DNA of 64,000 nt from positions 2,806,501 through 2,870,500 of the forward strand of contig JALMGJ010000019.1 in the NCBI GenBank assembly GCA_023362775.1. The letters are read 5' to 3'. The position numbers and the translations under genes are program-made. Below are positions 11,931-23,545 of this stretch, one piece after another. The notes under the pieces are model-generated. The model did not search any database. It worked only from the letters and a program-made list of their open reading frames with translations, and had not been told where the DNA came from. This DNA comes from Charina bottae (Eukaryota > Chordata > Lepidosauria > Squamata > Charinaidae). Each line of letters starts with the position of its first letter. Position 1 is the first letter of the stretch.

Positions 11931-12252
11931 AGGGGCACGATGGCTCAGTGGTTAAAACACCAGGCTTGTCGATCAGAAGGTCGGCGGTTCGAGACCTGAG
12001 CACCGCATGACGGAGTGAGCTCCCGCACTCGCCCCAGCTCTTGCCAACCTAGCAATTCGAAAGCATGCAAATGCAAGTAGATAAATACTGTAGGTACCAC
12101 TTCGGTGGGATGGTAACAGCATTCCGTGCGCGTCATGCCGGCCACATGACTGTGGAAGCATCTTCGGACAATGCTGGCTCTTCGGCTAACAAACGGAGAT
12201 GAGCACCGGCCCCTAGAGTCGGACACAACTGTGTGGGGGAACCTTTACCTTT
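11931..12252 (+). mobile_element. Sauria-type SINE, plus orientation
   Basis: Starts GGGGCACGATGGCTCAGTGG (A box), B box GGTTCGAGACC, core with GCAAATGCAAGTAGATAAAT, and ends GAGTCGGACACAACTGTG plus an ACCTTTACCTTT tail. TATACT occurs immediately before the head and after the tail. Somewhat more diverged in the head than the other copies. Confidence 0.88.
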
Positions 12253-13685
12253 ATACTGGAAAATATATATATACCGTATATTCTGGATATTTTTCATCCA
12301 TTTCCACTCAAATCAATAGAAAAGAAATTGTTTTCATTTTTTTCCCACCAAAGGAGAAGAAAGCTTTGTGACATTCTGATGGCAAGAGGGACAAGTTCTC
12401 CCATGTCTCTTAGGCATAAAGTTTGATGGTGAAGGTACTGTATAGCCTGAAACAGCTACACCAGGTTCCGTTGTCACTTTAGACCAACAAAGTAAGCTCA
12501 AAATGACCACTAACAGAAAGTCTGTAAGTCCTCACCTTGAGAATCAGTAGAAAAACAGAAGGTCCTTTCGCCGTGCTAATAATTTTGTTTCTCAAAGCAA
12601 TTAGAAAAGATCAACTTAATAAGGACAAGAAGAAACTCTCTGTCATAACTGAAAAACAGCTATTGATCATTCTCTCATTTAAATTCCAGACTTTCAATAC
12701 TGACACCAATTGCTGATTTAAACCCTAAAAGCTAAATTATGCTGGTTGCTAGGTGACGACAAACAGCACAATTCAAAACATTTATAATAGCAATCAGAGT
12801 TTTACTGTCCAGAGTATAAAGTATAATTACACATTATAGAGGGAACGATAATTCATTTGCAAACTGGAATTGTATGTTTTGCTTATTTTGTTTTTAAATA
12901 GTACTTTTCTGCTCAGGATTCATTTGGTGAAAACATTTATACGATAACTAAACCCCAATTCATACAACTGATTTTTACCATGGAATCACGGAAAGCACCT
13001 TCTGTCTTGGAGTCATCTCTTTGGCCAAGTCTTTCAACAGAGAAGGAACTCCTTTTGGTGACCAGTTTTGTAGGATCTTTAGGTAGATGTTTGTGTTGCC
13101 CTGTTTCCTAGAAAGCTTCCCCATCTTTATCATCATCACTGCTATCCAGTCACTTTAGATCCAGTCTTCATTACCACAAAGAAGGCAAATGAGGAAGAAT
13201 TATTGCTTGGTTTCTTCTGCCCACTTTGTTCTTGTAGCACATGGAGAAGGCAGATGACCACACAGCAACAACAAGGAGGAAGAGGAGCAGGATGAGATAG
13301 CAGGCACTGGTCCCCTGCTTGGCACAGAAAATATGTGTTGATACTTTCATGTCTTGTCAGGCACGGCTGCCACTGTCTTCCCCCCCTTGTCCAATGGTTG
13401 CATTTTTGTTTGCTGGAATAAGGAAATATATATATATCCTTATTTTATTTTCTTCTATTCTCAAGCAAAACAGAACAAAACAAAACAAAGTGAAGTGGTC
13501 TAAAGTAAAATGTTCATGTTCCAGTAGTACAGTGATGGTCCATCCTTTGAGGAAAGAAGGATTAAGTGTCAGTAGTTGGATTCCTGTTGCTAATTGTTTT
13601 TAGTTTTTCCATGATGCTTCAATGCAAAAGTATGAATTGGGATTTGATATATAACATATAACATATATACATAACATATATAACA
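12253..13685. other. Unique DNA with a candidate conserved block
   Basis: No coding sequence recognised. About 12590-12990 is free of repeats and contains an X-box-like site (separate entry) and several homeodomain-like TAAT cores, so it is a candidate for a conserved non-coding element; conservation cannot be judged here. Confidence 0.35.
12745..12757 (-). promoter_or_regulatory. X-box (RFX-type) motif match
   Basis: On the minus strand GTCACC-T-AGCAAC fits the RFX consensus GTNRCC, 0-3 nt, RGYAAC exactly with a 1-nt spacer. About one such match is expected by chance in several tens of kb, so the match alone is weak. Confidence 0.3.
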
Positions 13686-14157
13686 GGGGCGCGGTGGCTC
13701 AGCGGGTTAAACCGCTGAGTTGTTAGACTGCCGACCACAAGGTTGGCAGTTCGAAAAACCGCGTGGCGAGGTGAGCTCTCGCCATTTACCCCGGCTTCTG
13801 TCCACCCAACAGGTCGAAAGCTGAATGCGAGTAGATAAATTGGGTACCACTTACGTGGTCAATTTGCTGGCGTCCATCGGAGGGTCGTCCTCAAACCAAG
13901 AAGACCTGGAGAGTCCCGATAATGGCGGCGGAGGACGACGGATCCGGAACAGCAACTTCCTGGACATCAGCAGCCGGCACGGAGTGAGGCATTCTGGGGC
14001 ATGTAGTCCGATGCCTGCAGCTGAAGAGCCGGTTCCCTTCCCTCCTCCCTCTTGCGCGGTAAAACTTGAATTTACATGATTGTAAGCTGCCTAGAGCCCT
14101 CCATTAGGGAGGGGAGAGGCAGGGTATAAATAAGATAAATAAATAAATAAATAAACA
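13686..14157 (+). mobile_element. tRNA-derived SINE with L2-type tail
   Basis: A head with GCGCGGTGGCTCAGCGGGTT (A box) and GGCAGTTCGAAAAACC (degenerate B box) leads into a core with TGCGAGTAGATAAATTGGG and a GGACGACGGATCC block. The element ends GCTGCCTAGAGCCCTCC, GGGAGGGGAGAGGCAGGGTA and a (TAAA)n tail. That end is the L2 LINE 3' hallmark, so L2 enzymes probably mobilised it. The head resembles the Sauria SINE head, but core and tail differ. A second copy is at 45107-45597. Confidence 0.8.
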
Positions 14158-17100
14158 TCAAATTTCTAGGTTGGGTATTTTGGAGATATTATAGCTCAAT
14201 GTGAGAGAGCAAGGTTCCTGGATCTTGAATTATGTAGTGTCAAAGAACAGGATGAGGAAAAACTTTGGAATAGCTGCTTCTTCTCTAAGGAAATTAGCTT
14301 TTCCCATCTGTTGCCTTCACGTACATTAAAAATATACCTGAAGAATTCCAAGTAGCCCTCTAGAGAAGAAGTTGTTATATATCAAGAGAATAGAGAAGAC
14401 ATGGGAACTGGAAAAACCTAGTGAAGATAATGGCATTTTTTTAAAATGTGGGGGAGGGCTAAAATACAGAACAAAACAACAATACATAGTCATTCACTGC
14501 AGTTCCAATTATTTAAGAGGCCTAAGATATTCAGTGTGTCCACTGCTTTTCACATATTGTTGAGCAAAACATTAGCAAATTGGATTACAAAAGAAAAGCA
14601 GAAAACCAGAGAACTTCTGGGGAGGGACTGATGCATATTTTATTTTGAACAAACACTTGAATCTGAAAGAAACTCAGGAAGTGTAGATCTTCTGATGATA
14701 GAGACAAAATAAATAAAGCACTTTAGTTTATCTTGAGAGCTGAACAGAAAAACAAGAAAGCTGAAGAAGGAGAGAAGATTATGAGCTTAAAACATTTCTC
14801 CAATTAAATGATGGCAAAAGAAAATTCCGTCTGTTTATTTGTGTTTAATATTTGATGACCAAGACCTGACACACTACAAATAAAAATTCAGATTAAGTAA
14901 AGAGGTTGGTATGACCTGAAATAATTGGAACTGACTGAAATAGCTAAATCGTTCACTTGCACATAAATGCTGTACAGCCACACTCATATAACTGCATCTC
15001 CATATTTAATGATATCATATCACCATGTCACAAGCACTGACAGGTCATATGTATGCAGCCATACATCACATACATGATGACTGTGATCCTAAAGTCCTTA
15101 TAATTTGGGATCACAGCCCATAGAAGAAGCTGCGTGAGAGGGAAGATCTGAGACTTATCTTTGAGAGCAGAGTATATAGCTAGGGGATGAAACTTTTAGC
15201 ATCATATTAATTAACTGGAAAAAAATGGAAAGAGACTTGCTTCTTTTATGTTTTCAAAAGAAGTTTACTTACCTCTTTTACTTCAACATTCTCTGGAATA
15301 TGTGAATCATTCCTGATCTGATTTGAATCATCCATCAGTTTGACTTGATAATGGTATTCTGATTCAAAACATTGAAAAGGTTCAGTTGAAATGTCAGTTC
15401 AAATCATCAGACTGAGCCCATTTGGTTATTGGAAAGGCACAAAATCCACCAAATTGTCAACAGATAATGATTCTAACCAAACTGATAATTTTATAAATCA
15501 ATTTGTTCAAAGATTCAGTTCAATTGCTTTCAAACAGTATCTCTGAATTGAATCATTGCATAGCCCCAACCTTATCTCCATAGATCCCACACAGCCAAAC
15601 TCAATTTCCCATTGAAGAGAAGATAATGGAAAATTAACGTTTTAGGGTCTAAACCCCCTGCTTTTTCTTTGAGTTTCCTGTAATGCACTCACTAATTTTC
15701 CCTGTCACTCAGTCATATGTTTCCAATGGAATAGCTTCTTTCTCTTCCCGCTTTGGCTGGATACTATCTGCCTCTTCCTGATTTTTGTCCATGCCTGCTT
15801 CCCACTGTACCTTCTATTTATGGTACAATTCAGGCTTTTTCTAATAGCAGCTATGGTCTTGAGAAGAGTTATACACTTTGGTATATTTAGCCACACTGGA
15901 CCAACCCTACCATTTGGTAAACTGAGGAAGCTGTCTCAGATGACAGGGATGGAGAAATTGCAGCAACTTCTGTTTGTTTCTTTTTGGTTTGTACAAAGTC
16001 TATTGTTCTGAAAATGGAATGTTCCAGAAAATGTTATAGATTTGGTTTCTCAAGGATGATCTGATGGGTTTCAGGAAATGGATCCTTCAAACTGTAAATG
16101 GTTCATAAGTTCCAGATAGGCTGTTTCACATGAAACAAGCCTGGAACTGTAGATTTTGACACATCTCTAGTGTCTCCACTTTCTTAGATGGTATCCTATG
16201 ATTGGTGTTGAAACAAGATTCAGACCAGGGTTGAATTGAACAAATTGGCTTCTTCCTACACAGATGTCCTTTGCCTGAAAAAGTCTCTTGTGTTGACCTT
16301 TAAACAAATAAATAAAATTTCTTCATGCTGTTGGGATAAGATTCCAGAAACCAATAACTTGCTTCTTGTGCCATTGTCTTGTCCATGTGTATATCTGGAC
16401 AATTATGCCAACCTACGAATTACATTTCCCCTGTGAGTTAATTGGTATAAAACTGTAATGAAGTAAAATTCAACCCACAGTGTAAAAGAACTGTAGTTGG
16501 GAAAAAGAAATTGTAAACATGCTGATTAGCATGTAAAATTTTAATGAGACTCTGTTTTGATAGCAAAAGCTTCAGAATGAGGGAGTTATGGTATAACTTC
16601 CAGCAAATATTTTGCTTAATTAATGAATTTCAGTAATTGATAGTATTATCTAACACTTAAGCCCCATTACTGAAACCACTTGTAATTTCTTCCTTTTTAA
16701 TGAGTCTGCTCTGAAGAAAGTGTGAACTTGTTCAAAGTAAGCACTGTTTTCACATAAACTCCTACAAAGCACTTGTTAAAATAAACCACAGTAGAAAATC
16801 CTGAGAAATAATTGCCTTAAAGTCCAATGTATATATTTTGTGTACGTGTGGCAGATGGGGGGCATGCTCTGTGTTTTACATGTTTTTATATAATGTTTTC
16901 CTAATATTGTGATTTCTGTGGGAGAGGCTTCTGTTGATGGCATCATGTAAGTTTGCCATTGTATACAAAATCACATACATTTCTTCCAGGAGCGAATGTT
17001 TGAGACTTCATTTTTTCATATGTTTCAGCAATAACATCTCTTCTTCAGGGACTTCTAGAACTTCTTCTTCCATAACTCTGGAGTCCTCCGATATGTCCTT

Positions 17101-17290
17101 TAAGGAAGAACTCTCACCAAGCTACAATTACCAATTGAAGAGAAGCTACAATTCCCAGAATTCAGTCTCACATTGTTGAAGGAAGAGTTTATAACAGCTG
17201 TGAAGAACATCATTATTGATGTGTATGGAAAGGCTATCTTGTACTGAAATACATTTCATTGACTTTAGCCATGTATATACATGTATAATG
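14158..17290. other. No gene seen; unique AT-rich DNA
   Basis: About 3.1 kb without a recognisable repeat or coding region. The open frames are at most about 80 codons and show no domain. Confidence 0.5.
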
Positions 17291-17294
17291 TAAG

Positions 17295-17412
17295 TTTTTG
17301 AAGAAAGCAATGGCAAACCACTTCTGGAATCTTGCCATGAAAACTGCAGGGACTTGTCCAGGCAGTTGCCAGGAATCAGCACTGATTTGAAGACACAACA
17401 CAAACAAACAAA
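17295..17412 (+). mobile_element. tRNA-SINE 3' fragment, BovB-like tail
   Basis: AAGCAATGGCAAACCACTTC, CTTGCCATGAAAACTGCAGG and CTTGTCCAGGCAGTTGCC match the 3' half of the SINEs at 31380-31625 and 39666-39888 (there on the minus strand). The 3' end, ATCAGCACTGATTTGAAGAC plus a CA-rich tail, is a diverged BovB-like end. Head absent. Confidence 0.6.
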
Positions 17413-17929
17413 TGTAAGTATTAGATCCCGAATAGGAAGAGGTTGGGATATTATAAGCCATATTGCAAGTGACACAACCAACATGCATGTTGATTCATGA
17501 TACTTGTTTGCTCATGGATGATTTTCTTTAAATATAATAAGACTTCCACATTAATTAAAGCCTTGATAGTTTTCTTTTTGGATGTGTAACATACTAGTGA
17601 ATTACAACTATCATTTAATGAAAGCAGCTTTCTGAGCTACTTTATTACAAGTGTGGGCAAGCAGGCTATGTTTGATTCGGAGACCCTGGAGCTCTCTAGA
17701 TCATAGCACCAAAATTGAGTGGCAAACTGTTGAATAACGGGGGTGTGATTTTGTCCAGATATTCAAACATACATACATACATACCTATCTGTCATACAGG
17801 GTAAGCCATGTTATACCTAGTGCAGAAAAGGAGGAAGAAAGGGATGCATTCTTGAGTTGGTAGGATGGTTTGTAAGCCCATGTGCATTTACAACCTGTAT
17901 GCTAAGATTTCCACTCTGCTGCTGACTTC

Positions 17930-18144
17930 ATTTGGATTAAGGTAATTAAGGTATAATATAAAAAAATAATGTTTGGTTTTGGGTTTAATATGATTAAGAT
18001 TATTAAAATGGTTGTATTGTCAAGTAGAATGGCAGACAATTTATATGTTTTTAGTTTGATCTTTATTATAGAAGACAGGAATGTATAGAATAGTAGTAGG
18101 AAGGAAATAATTAAATAAATGTTATCTTAGGGGGAAGTTGATTA

Positions 18145-18197
<53 letters not shown>

Positions 18198-18262
18198 TTT
18201 TAATATAAGGGGAGGGAGCAATTGTATTTAGTGTGATTTTGGTTTAATATAGAGTAAGGGAT
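17930..18262 (+). mobile_element. Possible L1 3' UTR fragment with (AT)n
   Basis: An AT-rich block with repeated TTTAATATGATTAAG / GGTTTAATATAGAG-type phrases and no coding, interrupted by (AT)n at 18147-18192. It looks like a squamate L1 3' UTR and abuts the BovB 5' end, but the assignment is only by general appearance. Confidence 0.35.
18147..18192. repeat. (AT)n microsatellite
   Basis: About 23 uninterrupted AT dinucleotides. Confidence 0.95.
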
Positions 18263-18267
18263 TGGTT

Positions 18268-19231
18268 CTCCAGCAAAGGAGATCGTTACCTTGTCGTGGT
18301 GCTGGAGCTTGAGCACCTCAATGAAACCATGAGCTAAACCGTGAAGGGACACCCAAGACGGGAAGGTCGTGGCAGAGAGGTCAGACTAAATACGATCCCT
18401 GGGGAAGGTAATGGCAACCCACCCCAGTATTCTTGCCATGAAAACTAAATGGATCAGTACAACCAAAGATATGTCGGTATACCATCGGAAGATGGGACTC
18501 CCAGGTCGGAAGATGGTCAAAATGCTACTGGGGAGGAACAGAGGATACGTTCAACTAGCCCCAGATGTGATGACGCAGCTAGCTCAAAGCCGAAAGGACG
18601 GCTAGCGGCCAACGGTGCTGGTGGTGAACGACGAATCCGATGTTCTAAAGATCAACACACCATAGGAACCTGGAATGTAAGATCTATGAGCCAGGGCAAA
18701 TTGGATGTGGTTATTGGTGAGATGTCAAGATTAAATATAGACATTTTAGGTGTCAGTGAACTGAAATGGACTGGGATGGGCCACTTCACATCAGATGACC
18801 ACCAGATCTACTACTGTGGACAAGAGGACCACAAAAGAAATGGAGTAGCCTTCATAATTAATAATAAAGTGGCTAAAGCAGTGCTTGGATACAATCCAAA
18901 AAATGATAGAATGATCTCAATTCGAATTCAGGGTAAGCCATTTAACATCACAGTGATCCAAATATACGCCCCAACCACAGATGCTGAAGAAGCAGAAGTA
19001 GATCAGTTCTATGAGGATCTGCAGCACCTACTAGATAATACACCAAAAAGAGATGTTATTTTCATTACAGGAGACTGGAATGCTAAGGTGGGTAGTCAGA
19101 CGACACCTGGAATTACAGGCAAGCATGGTCTGGGAGAACAAAATGAAGCAGGACACAGGCTGATAGAATTTTGCCAAGACAATTCACTGTGCATAACAAA
19201 CACTCTCTTCCAACAACCTAAAAGACGACTT
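18268..19231 (+). mobile_element. BovB (RTE) LINE, 5' part
   Basis: Starts with the BovB/RTE 5' UTR (TTGTCGTGGTGCTGGAGCTT, then GGAAGGTAATGGCAACCCAC and TATTCTTGCCATGAAAACT) and continues into the endonuclease. It appears to have the original 5' end, unlike the other BovB copies in the window. The element is cut at about 19231 by an L2 in opposite orientation, and only its 3' end is seen again at 23305. Confidence 0.9.
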
Positions 19232-19258
19232 TATTTATTTATTTATTATTATTTCTAA
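18449..19258 (+). pseudogene. BovB endonuclease domain, truncated by L2
   Basis: An open frame of 269 codons. Residues 71-262 are an apurinic/apyrimidinic-type endonuclease of the RTE clade, which nicks the target to start reverse transcription. Visible catalytic motifs are TWNVRS (Asn76), SELKW (Glu104), QIYAPT (Tyr173) and GDWNAKVG (Asp209, Asn211), all intact. The last residues before the break, FQQPKRRLY, should be followed by the SDH-type motif and then by the reverse transcriptase. Instead the frame runs into the T-rich L2 tail and stops after about seven foreign codons. The true start is uncertain; residues 1-70 may be 5' leader or N-terminal extension. Without polymerase it is not functional as a retrotransposon protein. 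Confidence 0.9.
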
Positions 19259-19410
19259 CTTATATCACCACCCATCTCCCCCCACAAGGGAACTCTGGGC
19301 GGTTTACAATCAAGTCAGCAATTAAAAACATATAAAATACTTTATACAATTATTAAAAATATAAAAATATAAAATCCAAGAGGCTGTATGTGATGTTTGC
19401 GAACCAAACT

Positions 19411-22400
19411 TTACGGTGCGAGCCATCCCCAGGAAGAGCTATTACTCATCCCGTCCCAAGCGAGGTGGCAGAGCCAGGTTTTCAGTTGCTTCCTGAAGGT
19501 CAGGAGTGTGGGGGCTAGCCTCACCTCAATGGGCAGGATGTTCCAAAGGGCGGGTGCTACGGCAGAGAAGGCACGCCTCCTGGATCCCGCTAGGTGAAAT
19601 TCTTTTACTGATGGGATCCGTAGCATGCCCTCTCTGCATGACCGGGTGGGGCGGGTCGATGCTCTGGGGATGAGGCGGTCTCTAAGGTAGCCTGGTCCCA
19701 TGCCATGTAGGGCTTTAAAGGTAACAACTAGCACCTTGAATTGGACCCGGAAGCAAAATGGTAACCAGTGCAGCTCACGCAGCAGAGGTGTCACGTGTGC
19801 CGATCTTGGGGCACTCATAACTGCACGCGCAGCCGCATTCTGGACCAGTTGAAGCTTCCAGATACTCTTCAAGGGTAGCCCCATGTAGAGTGCATTGCAA
19901 TAGTCTATATGGGAGATGACCAAGGCATGAGTGACTGTACGGAGGGCATCTCGGTCCAAAAAAGGGAGAAGCTGGTGTACAACTCGAAGTTGCACAAAAG
20001 CCCTTCTGGCCACGACTGCCACCTGCTCTTCAAGCAGGAGTCGTGAGTCCAGAAGGACCCCCAGGTTCCGCACCGAGTCTGAACGGGGTAGTGCCACCCC
20101 GTCCAGATCTAAAGATGACAACTCCTTGGAACCCGAGGCGGCATCAATCCACAGCCACTCCGTCTTACCAGGGTTCAGCTGAAGCCTGTTGTTCCCCATC
20201 CAGACCCCCACAGCCTTCAGGCACTGAGAAAGGGCAGAAACTGCATCACTTAACTCACCCGGGATGGAGATATATAGTTGAGTATCATCAGCATACTGAT
20301 GATACCTCATCCCGTGTTGGCAGATGATCTCACCCAGCGGTTTCATGTAGATATTAAATAGGAGAGGGGAGAGAACCGAGCCCTGCGGCACCCCACAAAG
20401 TAGGGGCCGAGGGTCGGACCTCTCATCTCCTATCACCACCAATTGGGACTGGTCATGGAGGAAGGAGGTGAACCAGCGCAAGACTACGCCACCCACCCCC
20501 AACTCTCCGAGCCGCCCCAAAAGGATACCATGGTCAATGGTATCGAAAGCCGCTGAGAGGTCAAGAAGAGCCAGGATGGATGCACTGCCTCCATCCCGCT
20601 CTCACCAGAGATCATCTGTAAATGCGACCAATGCAGTTTCCACCCCATATCCCGGCCTGAATCCTGACTGGAAGGGGTCTAGATAATCCGTATCATCCAG
20701 AATCCTCTGGAGCTGTAATGCCACCACTTTCTCAACCACCTTCCCTAAAAAGGGGAGGTGGGAGACAGGACGAAAATTGTCCAACACTGTAGGGTCCAGT
20801 GATGGCTTCTTGAGGAGGGGGTGCACCAGCGCTTCTTTAAAAGCAGCCGGAAACACTCCCTCTCCCAAGGATGTAACAACCATCGCATGGACCCAGCCAC
20901 ATGTCACTTCGCTGGCCGCTTTCACTAGCCAGGAAGGGAATGGGTCAAGATGACACGTAGTGGCCCTTACAGTCCAGAGGATCCTGTCCACTTCCTTGGG
21001 CTCAACAGGATCAAACTGTTCCCAGATAACCGGGCATAGACGTTCCCTTGGCATCTCCCCAGACCATGCACCACGCTTGGAGTCCAGCCTAGAACGAATC
21101 CGAGCGATTTTATCCGCCAGATGCTCCGAAAATTCCTCCGCACGGCCCTGAAGGTGGGTCACTGGGCCCACCTTACCCAGGAGAGATCGAGTAATCCTAA
21201 ACAGGGCCGACCGGCGGCATTCTGCAGATGCAATAAGAGTGGAGAAATATTGACGTTTCGCCACTCTTACCGCCACCAGGTAGGCCTTAACCGCGGCTCT
21301 AGCTAGTGTTCGGTCAGACTCGGTCTTTGTCTTCCTCCAGCGGCGCTCTAGACGTCTCTTAACCCTTTTCAAAACCCTCAATCCCTCCGTGAACCACGGG
21401 GAATATCGGGTCGAATGGGGCAAGAGAGGCCGCACAGGCGCGATCCTGTCCAAGGCCCCAGCCGCTTCCTTATTCCAGGCTGCGGCCAGGGCCTCCACTG
21501 GACCGTGCAAAAGATCCTCGGGTATAACCCCCAGCTCCCTCTGAAACCCTATCGGGTCCATTAGTCGCCGGGGGCGGACCAATCGAATAGGTCCAGCCTC
21601 CCTGCGGAGTGGGGCAGCATATGAGAATCTCAGGGCCACCAGGGCATGATCTGACCATGACAATGGGGAAAGATGTAACTCTCCCCCCAGATCTCCTTGC
21701 CACTGCTCCGACAAGAACACCAAGTCTGGAGTGAGGCCACTGTCTCGAGTCGGGTCCCGAATAATCTGAGTGAGGCCCATGGCTGCCATGGTAGCCATGA
21801 ACTCCCGAGCCGCCTCCGAGGCCCGTCCCAGAGACGGCAGATTGAAGTCCCCCAGAACCATAAGCCTGGGGAACTCCACCGCCAACCCCGAGACGGCCTC
21901 CAGCAGCTCAGGCAGGGAGGTTGCTACGCAGCAGGGAGGCTGGTACAGCAGCAACACTCCCAACTGCTCTCGGGAACCCAACTTGAAAAACAGGGTCTCA
22001 CATCCGGCCACTTGTGGAGCAGCGCCCCTGAAGGCTACCATCGACTCTCTGATAACAACTGCCACCCCTCCTCCCCTGCCCCAATGTCTCAGCTGGTGCC
22101 ATACTTGAAACCTGGCCGGGCAGATCTCCGAGAGGGCAACCCCTCCTCCTACGCCCAGCCAGGTTTCAGTAATACATGCCAGGTCGGCCCCCTCCTCCGT
22201 GATCAAGTCACATATGAGGGGGCCCTTGTTATTAACCGACCTGGCGTTAAGCAACAACAGCCGGAATCCAGGGCCCTCGAGGATCTGTTGACCAGGGCCT
22301 AGGTTTGAGCCTGGAGGGCCGGAACACGCCACCGGTAACAAACACCGGGGGCGTCTTCCCCAACGATGGCCTGCCCTCCGGCTCCCGCCATAACATCCCC

Positions 22401-22638
22401 GTCCCGTCACCACCTCAATAGAACAACCCGCCCCATAGCCCCCAGAGTCTTCAGGCCCGGTTGCCTCCACCACCGGACCTCTGAAAACCCCAGATTGAAA
22501 CAAGGGTCCCCTCTCCCATACCCAGTCACTCTCAGGAGGCAATAGGCCCACCAGCGCACTAGCGGTTAGCTTTCGGCACTGTGAGAACCCAACCACCCCC
22601 GAACCACTCACTCCACACTCTTTATGTCCCCCCCTCAA
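19411..22638 (-). pseudogene. L2 ORF2: endonuclease-reverse transcriptase, one UGA
   Basis: A coding region of about 1,075 codons in one continuous frame, interrupted by a single TGA at 20602-20604. In the N-terminal 678 codons residues 127-340 form an APE-type endonuclease: LLNARSV (Asn131), ITETW (Glu158), LYQPP (Tyr232), LGDFNLPS (Asp264, Asn266), TPDLVF (Asp305) and WSDHALV (Asp330, His331). Reverse transcriptase motifs begin near residue 600 (FRPVSHLPFLGKVVEK, then DPFQSGFRPGYG). After the stop the same frame continues through motif A (DLSAAFDTIDH), then GVPQGSVLSPLLFN and YADDTQLYIS, and a C-terminal region ending ...GWLAP. The start at 22638 is the first Met of the open frame; the real start may be further in. 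The single lesion makes it a very young pseudogene. Confidence 0.9.
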
Positions 22639-22939
22639 CCTCTCTCACAGGTCAGAGGGGGCCTCATCCACTCCTGCCCACCACCTGTCTCTCACTCAGG
22701 GGTGGGCACTCTTATATACTATCACTCAGTTCTGGCCTCCCCCTGGCTCTCCCACACCCAGGGGAATACCACTCTCACATCAAGGGGACCCCAAATCTCT
22801 GCCACCTCTAATAGATGGGGAAAAATATAGATGATCAATCCTCCTTCCCAAGCTCTTCCTCATTATCCTATTGAAGATATTACCAAATATAAAGATGTTA
22901 TAGGGCTACGAAGTTTGTTATAGATGTTATAAAGATATT

Positions 22940-22992
22940 ATAAATCCACAAGGCTTGCAAGCACAAGGCTTGCAAACACAGGGCTTGCCACA
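22940..22992 (-). repeat. Short tandem repeat in L2 5' UTR
   Basis: Three imperfect copies of a 15-bp unit (ACAAGGCTTGCAAGC / ACAAGGCTTGCAAAC / ACAGGGCTTGCCACA) lie between the coding region and the longer monomers. Confidence 0.75.
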
Positions 22993-23008
22993 AGAGGTCC
23001 ACTGGAGA

Positions 23009-23250
23009 CTGCCAAGATCCAGCGAAATCTGCAGCATAGTCAGAAAACGGGGGGGCGTTGATGTTACTCAGGCCCTCCGCGCTCCACACTCCAGCCTCCT
23101 ATACCACACCGTTCCTCCTTCGCTCGTCCGGGTCTGCCAAGATCTAACAAAGTCTGCAGTATAGTCAGAAAATAGGGTCCATTGTTGTTACTCAAGCCCT
23201 CCGCTCTCCACACTCCAGCTTCCGACACCACGCCGCTCCTCCTCCTTTCC
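23009..23250 (-). repeat. Two tandem 125-bp monomers, L2 5' UTR
   Basis: Copy 1 begins CTGCCAAGATCCAGCGAAAT (23009) and copy 2 CTGCCAAGATCTAACAAAGT (23134). Both continue with TCTGCAG.ATAGTCAGAAAA, TGTTACTCA.GCCCTCCGC and CCACACTCCAGC. The spacing is 125 bp, and the second copy ends near 23250. Tandem 5' monomers usually act as promoter units in LINEs (known for mouse L1), so this is a candidate L2 promoter; activity is inferred. Confidence 0.8.
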
Positions 23251-23304
23251 GGGGAGGATAGCCGACTCCGAAGAAGCCAAGAAATCACCGGGGGGGCTAC
23301 CATA

Positions 23305-23545
23305 GGTAGCCACATCATGAGAAGACCGGATACCCTGGAGAAGATGCTGATGCTAGGGAAAGTGGAAGGCAAAAGGAAGAGGGGCCGGCCAAGGGCAAGA
23401 TGGATGGATGATATTCTGGAGGTGACAGACTCAACCATGGGGGAGCTGGGGATGGTGACAGCCGACAGGAAGCTCTGGCGTGGGCTGGTCCATGAAGTCA
23501 CAAAGAGTCGGAAGCGACTGAATGAATAAACAACAACAACTGACA
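23305..23545 (+). mobile_element. BovB LINE 3' end resuming after L2
   Basis: Plus-strand sequence encodes the BovB C-terminus: HIMRRPDTLEKMLMLGKVEG, KRKRGRPRARWMDDILEV and LWRGLVHEVTKSRKRLNE, then TAA, followed by the 3' end AATAAACAACAACAAC. It is in the same orientation as the BovB at 18268-19231. All of the reverse transcriptase between FQQPKRRLY and HIMRR, roughly 2 kb in the family, is missing. It could be the far side of the same element or an independent truncated copy. Confidence 0.85.

Larger units (their letters stand above)
19224..23300 (-). mobile_element. Near full-length L2 LINE, minus strand, inside BovB
   Basis: From right to left: a 5' UTR of about 640 bp with tandem monomers (22940-23250), one long coding region (22638 to 19411) and a 3' UTR ending with the L2 hallmark (CCCAGAGTTCCCTTG, GGGAGATGGGTGGTGATATA) and a (TAAA)n tail at 19224-19260. 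About 4.1 kb overall. Orientation is opposite to the interrupted BovB. I see no convincing target duplication: the left junction has AGACGACTTT and the right has AGCCGACTCC, only a loose resemblance. Several internal minus- and plus-strand frames are shadows of this coding region. Confidence 0.9.

Noticed and set aside
21697..22302. 201-codon plus-strand frame
   Set aside because: Antisense shadow of the L2 endonuclease coding region.
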